Source of the DNA: Ceratopteris richardii
Taxonomy: Eukaryota; Streptophyta; Polypodiopsida; Polypodiales; Pteridaceae
NCBI GenBank assembly: GCA_020310875.1
Contig: CM035444.1
Location: 23,375,272 to 23,439,271 of the forward strand
Length of the DNA stretch: 64,000 bases
Direction of reading: 5' to 3'
Below the pieces are notes generated by a model. The model ran no database searches. It saw only the letters and a program-made list of their open reading frames with translations, and was not told where the DNA came from. Shown piece after piece: positions 57,396-64,000 of the stretch (positions are counted from its first letter, which is position 1; each line of letters opens with the position of its first letter). Made by a program: the position numbers and the translations under genes.

Positions 57396-57939
57396 TTTTG
57401 TAATCACCATTTTTGGGTTCGAGTCCACCATGCGTGCCAGTGTAAGCCATCGGAAAGGAACTCATACTTTTGTAATATATACTCTAAAAAGTCACACGCA
57501 TCATTTAAAGGAGTAGCGCAAAGTTGTAACCTTTGGGGGAAGATTAATGAGAGAAGTCGCATGAAGCAGAGGGTGTAGTCGCCGGACTGTTCGTCTGGGC
57601 GAGAACCGGAAGCGAAGCACTGTTTGTAAAACTCTGTGTAACACTGTGTCTTCTATCAATTCTGTTGACTAAGTTTAATCATTAATTGAAGTTAAATGAA
57701 GTATTAAGTAAATTGATTAACGCGATAAGTGAAGAAGTTATACGGTTAACTGTCTGGTGTGGAAGTATGTTGAAGAACGTATTCAAAACAATACTGGGAA
57801 GATAATCCGACCTAGCGTGTTAATTCGGTGAAGTAGTATATTCTTAATCTGTAGATTTAAGAAAATACAAACAGGGCCTCTGTTTACAGACCCCTAACCA
57901 TCGCAAGAACCCAAGACTGAAAAATAGATTAAACTAGCA
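57396..57939 (+). other. Non-coding right part of the inserted block
   Basis: No frame of note. It contains a purine-rich tract (TTTGGGGGAAGAT, about 57530-57543) followed by about 400 bp that could be an LTR starting TGAGAGAAG and ending CTAGCA, but no second copy is available to test this. Confidence 0.35.
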
Positions 57940-60900
57940 AAGGTTTAACATTTGTTTACACATACATCCAAGGTTGCTAGTATTTCCATCCATCGATGTG
58001 GTTCAAATGCTTCATCAGAAAATATGTGAGGAAGATATGCCAGATCTTCTATTGTTGTCTTGCTCTTGTCCTATTTTCCAATGTTGTAAACTTTTTTTCT
58101 CTCTTTGGGTGGTCTTACAAATCCATAGCTGAGTATCTTTATTTATTCATGATTGATCACTAGATCCTAGACTATGGATTGATACATCATCCTAATCTTT
58201 ATGGATGGTATTCCATGGAAGGGGTGGGACATCCCTATATGAGAAATTTTAAAGATTTATTTTGGTTGTCATGCCTTGGTGTTGAAGATATAAAGCATCT
58301 CGTCCCTAGTCTTGAACTACCTTTAGCTATCACATGGAAGGTCTTCTATGGATCATCCAATAATTGCTTGGCTTTCCAAATTGACATATGACTAAGGTGC
58401 ATTTGAATTCTACTCCACATGTAGTCAAAATTACATTCTCAAGGAGTTTTACTGGATGTTCTCTATGAGCATTTTCCAATCGCAATTTCATTGTAGTTGC
58501 TCATAGGGTTGGTTTTCCCCATTTATCCCAAATCTCTTTGGTAGCTATTCCTACTCCAACACCGGTATCTAATATGGCCTTGGTCATATACCCTCAAAAA
58601 GTAATTGGGAGACAAGTATTTCCGTCATCACCTTCACTGAAGTCTCCAAGTTTATCCACATGTATTTTAATAGTTGGTATTCTTTCCACCTTCTCTTCCT
58701 TAGTTGATGTGCTTTCTTCCTTCAAATTCAAGTGATTGGCCAATTTTTTCCATAGATGGGGCTTCACTTGCAAAATTTCTTTTAAGGTTAACAAACAATG
58801 AACTTTGGATTTCTTCAAATCTTACACGCTGCTCGACACTTCCTCTGAAATTCTTTTCTCCTTACATCTTATTGTTGGGACATGAAAGAAATCTGATTTT
58901 TGCTCATATTCACCCATGTAATTTGGAAGTGTAGTCAAGCTGATAGTTTCATCCCTATGCTCATCATGATTGGTTATATTCTCTCAATTCACTTCTTGCT
59001 CCATCATGGCTTGATTCATAGAAGCATCTACTTTTGTAACGAAGGGAATATCTTCTTCGGTTTTCTCACACCTTTCTTCTTGAAATCTTTCCCACAAGTC
59101 ATGTGGCCAGTTAACTTCTACCCTTCGTATCATCAAATCTATCTCTATGGTCTTCAACCCTATTTTTTGTTTGAATTCCTTAGTTAGTTCTTATTTCTTT
59201 TTTCTTTAAGAATTGAAGTTGCCAAAACATCCCAAGAAATGTGTCTTCTAGAATTCTCATTTCAAGGAGGGTTGGTGTTGACTTTTCTAGTGTAATTTGA
59301 GAGATTTCAATCAAGTTTTGCATATTTCAAGCCTTTCCTTCTCTAGATCTCCTCTAAATAACTATGGTCATATTGTTCTAAACTAGGTTGTACCTCTTTT
59401 TTAGGCCAATAAGCTTTCAACCACATCATTAAATTGTCACGCATAGGATTCGCTAGAATTAATCCTGCATATTCCTTCATTTGTTCTTCCTTTAGCCAAA
59501 TTCTTAATCCACTTGTTCTTTATTTTTTCGCATCTAGCTTTCCATTTTTTAAGTTTCTTTCCTCTTGAAGTGTTTGATGGTTCTTTCGATTCTTCTACTA
59601 GAGGTAAAGATTGTAACCCGTTTTCACTCTTGGGGCTATCCACTCTTTGGTTTTCTAGAGTTTCCTTAGTTTTGGCTCTAGTGATGGCTTTTAATGGCAC
59701 TCTGTATTCTCTTTTCCATAGTCATTGCAATATCCATCCAAAACCATCTAACGAGGTGGGTGGTAAGACATTCTTTAGTCTTTAACAAAAGGTCTCCTCC
59801 ACACCTATAACATGGTTTTCTAGGTAGTTGGTCTTACCATGGGTCTTCCTAGATCCTGAGCTCTAGGTGTTGCATACATTAGATTGGCATATTCAGATCC
59901 ATATACATTTCCATAGCCATCATGTTCGTAGTATTGTTGCTTATAGAAAGATTCGTACTCTATGAGATTCTGATCATAGGAATAACAATGTCCATAGCTT
60001 TGTTCATAGCCTTGGTTTAGATTTTATGTGCTAATCAATAGTGTTATAAGTACTACTGCTCTTTCTAGGTTCTCTTCTAGTTTTGTATACTTGACAGGTA
60101 CCACATTCTAAGGGTGTTGGGGTTGTTGCCCTAGCACTGGTTGCAGTTGGTGTATCTTTGATAGTCATAAGGCCTTGGAGCTATGGATGGTCCTTGATAT
60201 GGAACATCTCTTAGAGCCTCTTTGACTTGATCTCTAGGTGGGTATCCAAATGGTCTATATTATGGTGGTGGGAATGGTCTAGATTGTTTGTTATAAGGAA
60301 AATTTTCCGCAATGTGATTGGTTTATCTCTGCTCAATATGACAATAGAGATTTGGTCCCTCTATCAACTATCCATTGTATTGATAAGGCTATGGGGGAAT
60401 GGTTCCTCCTCTGGCACAAGCATGAGATGGGTGGTTTTATATAGTGCACACATCTTCTTAACATGGGCATTCTCATAGGTTGGCTTTGATAGGGTTTTTG
60501 ACCTTTCTAGTTTTGAAATCCTAAACCACCAAGTCCGCTAATTCCTCAATGTTGTTAGATTTGGAAGACCCATTACTTGCAGTATCATCAGTCTTGATTG
60601 TAGTTTCTAAGATCTTCAAATCATCTACTAAATTATCTTCCAAGTCTATGCACTCTCTTAGATATTCATCTAGTGTTTGTAAGTGTTTCACATACACTAA
60701 GGTTCTCAACTTTCCATTGGTTAGGCCATCCAAAAATAGTGATATCATATTTTGTTGGGTGGGTCTCTCAACCATAGGACATCTGCCCACATACTAATTG
60801 AATCTCGTGGCTGCCAATCTTACTAATTCATTAGGCACTTGCTTGATGCTATGGATCAAGGAAGAGGAATTGCGTTTGATACCTCTCTTTGTGAATTCAC

Positions 60901-61379
60901 CAATGAATTATTCAAAGAATTTCTTTATAATTGCAAATCAGTTGGGGTCGAAATGTTGGAACCAAGTTAAAGAAGTTTTGATCAATGTAAGTCCAGAAGA
61001 TTCGTATTGAATAAAGAAGTCATCCAATTGTTCTACGCACAACACTTGTTTGAACTTTTCCATATGGTCGTCGAGGTCTCTAGAACCATCGTAATCATTC
61101 CTTATGCACTTGGCCACTTGAATACATCTTAATCTTCTACCCACGTCAAGAGGTCAAGGAATAACTTGAACCATAGGACGCACACCTAGTCCTCTGCCTT
61201 GTGGGGGTCTCAAAGGAAAGGATGGTCAATTCATTGTCCCGCTTCTCGAGTAAGTATTAGTTATAGTGTTGGTATTTGGCATAATGAACTGAACATGTGG
61301 TGCGATTGGAACACTTTACTCGCTAATCAGGGTCATGAAGTTCATAAGTGGTAGCATGGTTAACAATTCAAAATATGGC

Positions 61380-62160
61380 TCCAAGACACACTATATATGT
61401 GTGACCTATCTAGTCTCAAAAAACACACTCCTTAGCAAAGCTTTTTGTCAGATTTGAGTGTGATCTCAGAGCTCCTACATGTATCAGTAAGTCTATTGTA
61501 CTTTCCATGTAATATACATTTGAGTTCATAAATATTTATTGCCATAACTTCAAGTCTATGTGAGTGAATTGTTCACTGTTGGTGATCTCAGTTTCTAGTC
61601 AGATTGCAGAAATGATTTCTTTGAGCATGGTTCATTGTTTTTAATGCTTTAACTTGGTAATTGTAGATATCTAACTCTACTTTGAGATTACAAAGTTTCA
61701 TTGTATTTGAATCTTTCGATTGCGAGAAACATTCATGAGAATTTGAATGTGTATTTACTTCTAGTGCTTCCCAAAAAGTTGGGATCACATAGGTGATGTT
61801 TTAAATTGGTTTCTTTCAATAAAGTCATTTATTTTCATTGAAATAACTTCTAATACATTGCTTTCCTTCCTAACTAGCTTCCTCTAAAAGCTCTCTTGTC
61901 AATTTTAACTAGAGCATTGAGTAAAATACTAGAGCTTATCTTTCCAAAATAGAAAGTTTTATCAAGTTGTCCATTGGTCAAACCTATCTGTTTTGAATCA
62001 TCTATTTGTGAGTGATCTTCCAAGGTACATAGGGTATCTAATACATCAATTTGCAAGTTCAAAGGGCCCACTACATATCTCTAGAGTCAATTTTGCTGGT
62101 GTAGTGCAAAGTTTCAGCATCACCATTTCATCTTCACCAAATACAATACATCTCTTCATA
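61380..62160 (+). repeat. 5' LTR remnant of the right-edge copia-1 element
   Basis: Similarity to the LTR at 40510-41770 is clear from about 61475 (AGTTCATAAATATT..., GTCAGATTGCAGAAATGATTTC) to the LTR end at 62160. The start is not defined and the copy is shorter than the 1,261-bp reference. Confidence 0.7.
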
Positions 62161-62161
62161 G

Positions 62162-62173
62162 TGGTATCAGAGC
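62162..62173 (+). other. Primer-binding site of the right-edge copia-1 element
   Basis: TGGTATCAGAGC, one base after the LTR end, complementary to initiator tRNA-Met. The spacing is the same as in the minus-strand sister copy. Confidence 0.92.
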
Positions 62174-64000
62174 CAGGTTAAACAACATGGAAGATGGATT
62201 TCCTTCATCAATTGAAAAATCGGATAGAGGTAATTACTCTGCTTGGTCGTTAAGGATGGATGCGTATCTTCAAGGCAAGAGTTTATATGGTTATTTAGCT
62301 GGAGATGAAGTTATGCCAAATTTTAGAAACAAAATTCATCCTACACAAGAAGAGCAAGAAAGATTGAACACATGGTGTTCCAAGGATGCACTTGCAAGGT
62401 CTTATCTCCTCAACTCTATCTCTGATTTTTTCTTTGTCTCACATTAGAAGTTATAAAACCTCTCGGGAAGTGTGGAATGCACTTGAGGCCTTCTTCTCTT
62501 CAAGCACAAAGGCCAGAAAGAATCAATTATGGTTGGATTTCACAACCCTCAAGAAATCTCCCATGCAAAATGTGACTGATTTTGTCACAAAAATCAAGGA
62601 TATTACTGATAAGCTAGCAAGCATTGGAGAAGTGATAGATGAATAATAGATTGTAAAGGCAAGTCATCAATGGCATAAAGGCATATGACAAGTGGGAAGC
62701 CTTTACCACAACAATGGATCTATACATGGATATACATGTACCGGACTTTAATACACTCATTGGACAACTACTTACTCAAGAGGCCAAGCTTATGAGGAAT
62801 GGAGAAGGTTCCAAAGGTAATCAATCCTCTACCTTGTACACTGATAAAAGTAAACTCAAAGACAACAAAGGGAAAGGAAAGAAAGTGGATGATGAATCAG
62901 GTACATAACAAGCTAACTATGCAAGTAGAGGAAGAAATGCTAGAGGAAGAGGTAGAGGAGGTAGACAAGGCAAAGGGAGACACCAAGACTCTAATCCCTG
63001 TTCTATTTGTGGACTCACCAATCATACAACTAAAAATTGCTTAGGAACTCCAGGAATCAAAGAGGTAGAGGCTACAATAGAGGAGGTTATGGCTACTCAA
63101 GAGGAAGGTTCAACAATTTTAATGGCAATCACAACAATTACGACAATTCAACCTATCAAGGAGGATACAAAGGGAGAAGAGATTTCAATAACTACAGAGA
63201 GGAATCAAATCAAGAGGACTCATTGCTACTCATGAATATGACAATACCTCAAGGTAAATCTGATGAGCATGTTTTCTACATAGTTTCAGGGTGTTCAAAT
63301 CATGTGGTAGGAAATGTGGCTCTTCTCTTAGATTTGGAAGATCCAAGAAATAAGCATGAGGTACAAATAGGTGATGATACAAGGCACCTTGTAGAAAAGA
63401 TAGGAAATGTAAAGGCACCAGATGGAAATCTAAATCTTCTTAGCAAGCTACTCTATGTTACTACCATCACTAAAAATCTGATAAGTGTAGGGAAGATTGT
63501 GGTGTAAGGTTTGCAAATCAGATTCACAAGGAGAGGTGCATTTGTTGAAGATCCAAGTAAAGGATAGATTCAAAAGGGTGAAAAGATAGGTAGATTATTC
63601 ACATTTGAATTACAAGATATAAGGAACATTGCTCTATTTAATTATGGTAATCAAACACTCATAGAATTGGAAGTTTTGGCACAAGAGGTTAGCACATATT
63701 GGAGAAAAATCACTAAAATAGATATGTAGAGACCATAGTGTAATTGGACTTCCTAATTTTTCAAAGCAACATATGATTTATAAGTGTAGTATTGGTCAAG
63801 GATTCGCGGTTACTTTAGATCATCCAAATCGTCTGCATGAAAATTTGGAAATTCTCATAGGTTACCATTCATGAAGAAAGGGTATATGCATGGAGCACCT
63901 CTTGGAATTAGTTCATACAGATGTATGGGGACCTAAGAAGGATGCTTCAATCTCTAGATCAAGGTACTATGTCTCTTTCATTGATGACTGCAGTAGATGG

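Larger units (their letters stand above)
55325..57939 (+). mobile_element. 2.6-kb inserted block of unknown type inside the old gypsy copy
   Basis: Similarity of the minus-strand gypsy copy to the young element stops near 57945 and resumes near 55317. Between them lies plus-strand coding-like sequence of quite different composition. AAGGTTT occurs at both edges (55318-55324 and 57940-57946), a possible 6-7-bp target duplication, and the block can be read as TG...CA. No LTR pair, inverted repeats, poly(A) tail or Helitron end was found. The right 400-500 bp after a purine-rich tract (57530-57543) could be a 3' LTR, which would make this a 5'-truncated retroelement with an ORF3-like gene. That is an inference. 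Confidence 0.6.
53300..61360 (-). mobile_element. Decayed relative of the young gypsy element, minus strand
   Basis: From high to low coordinates the minus strand follows the same order as the element at 10269-27157: gag core (61360-60520: IQVAKCIRNDYDGSRDLDDHMEKFKQV, LFLDGLTNGKLRTLVYVKHLQTL), gag tail (about 59700-59440: MPLKAITRAK), pol N-terminus (58818-58594: VDKLGDFSEGDDGNTCLPIT), protease (about 58580: KAILDTGVGVGIATKEIW), then after a nested block reverse transcriptase (about 55300-54290: MPFGLTNAP, EVYVDDLCIYSS), RNase H (53957-53682) and the first zinc-binding block (to about 53380). The second zinc-binding block, integrase core, ORF3 and LTRs are not seen. It has many breaks and is far older than the young copy. 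Confidence 0.88.
61380..64000 (+). mobile_element. Ty1/copia element, 5' part (copia-1 family), cut by the window end
   Basis: Parts in order: a 5' LTR remnant, the initiator-Met primer-binding site, gag (from 62187: MEDGFPSSIEKSDRGNYSAWSLRMDAYLQG; core ALEAFFSSSTKARKNQLWLDFTTL; Arg/Gly-rich tail), protease region (about 63260-63500), and the beginning of integrase (from about 63700: an HMIYKC-like zinc-binding segment, then LELVHTDVWGP at about 63900). The rest lies beyond the window. It has several breaks. It abuts the gag end of the old gypsy copy at about 61360 and may have inserted there. Confidence 0.85.

Noticed and set aside
55325-57939. Helitron or Mutator-like classification of the inserted block
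   Set aside because: No TC start and CTRR end with hairpin, no terminal inverted repeats, and the flanking match is 6-7 bases rather than the 9 expected of Mutator elements.

Overview
This window reads as land-plant nuclear DNA from a repeat-dense, probably heterochromatic region. The element mix points there: Ty3/gypsy elements of Tat/Athila type primed by tRNA-Asp, Ty1/copia elements primed by initiator tRNA-Met, L1-type LINEs ending in a reverse-transcriptase-associated zinc finger, and a CACTA transposon with a Tnp2/DUF4218 transposase. No complete host gene was recognised. The species cannot be named from the sequence; a large-genome plant is likely.

Layout. 1-3480 holds the minus-strand body of a CACTA element cut by the window edge. 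3740-7620 holds a LINE scrap and two old gypsy scraps on opposite strands, separated by a long AT/TG microsatellite. 8694-29023 is one 5'-truncated L1-type LINE, split at its reverse transcriptase by a 16.9-kb gypsy element (10269-27157) with 892-bp LTRs and a GGTTA target duplication. 29024-30462 is non-TE-like, CpG-richer sequence with small tandem repeats, a LINE tail and an open frame that may be a host exon. 30463-31582 is a second copy of the same LINE on the minus strand. 31583-35267 and 37011-41770 are two members of one copia family in opposite orientations. 42600-51240 is an old gypsy element split by a nearly whole copia element of another family (44090-50299, 896-bp LTRs, CCTAT duplication). 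51740-53108 holds further copia scraps. 53300-61360 is a decayed minus-strand relative of the 16.9-kb gypsy, interrupted by an unusual 2.6-kb block (55325-57939). 61380-64000 is a third member of the first copia family, running off the window.

The most interesting object is the young 16.9-kb gypsy element. Its LTRs differ at about five of 892 positions. Between primer-binding site and gag it carries a roughly 780-bp leader packed with more than 50 ATCG-centred motifs. Its gag has three unusual CX2CX3HX4C knuckles. Pol appears to have two zinc-binding modules before the integrase core and a second retropepsin-like domain after the integrase. A third ORF of 1,177 codons encodes a large coiled-coil protein of no family I recognise, and a polypurine/LTR-like junction is repeated about 410 bp before the real one. 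The older copy at 53300-61360 already has the doubled zinc-binding module, so that feature is ancestral to the family.

Retroelements are described as fossils: parts, ends, nesting and approximate age only.
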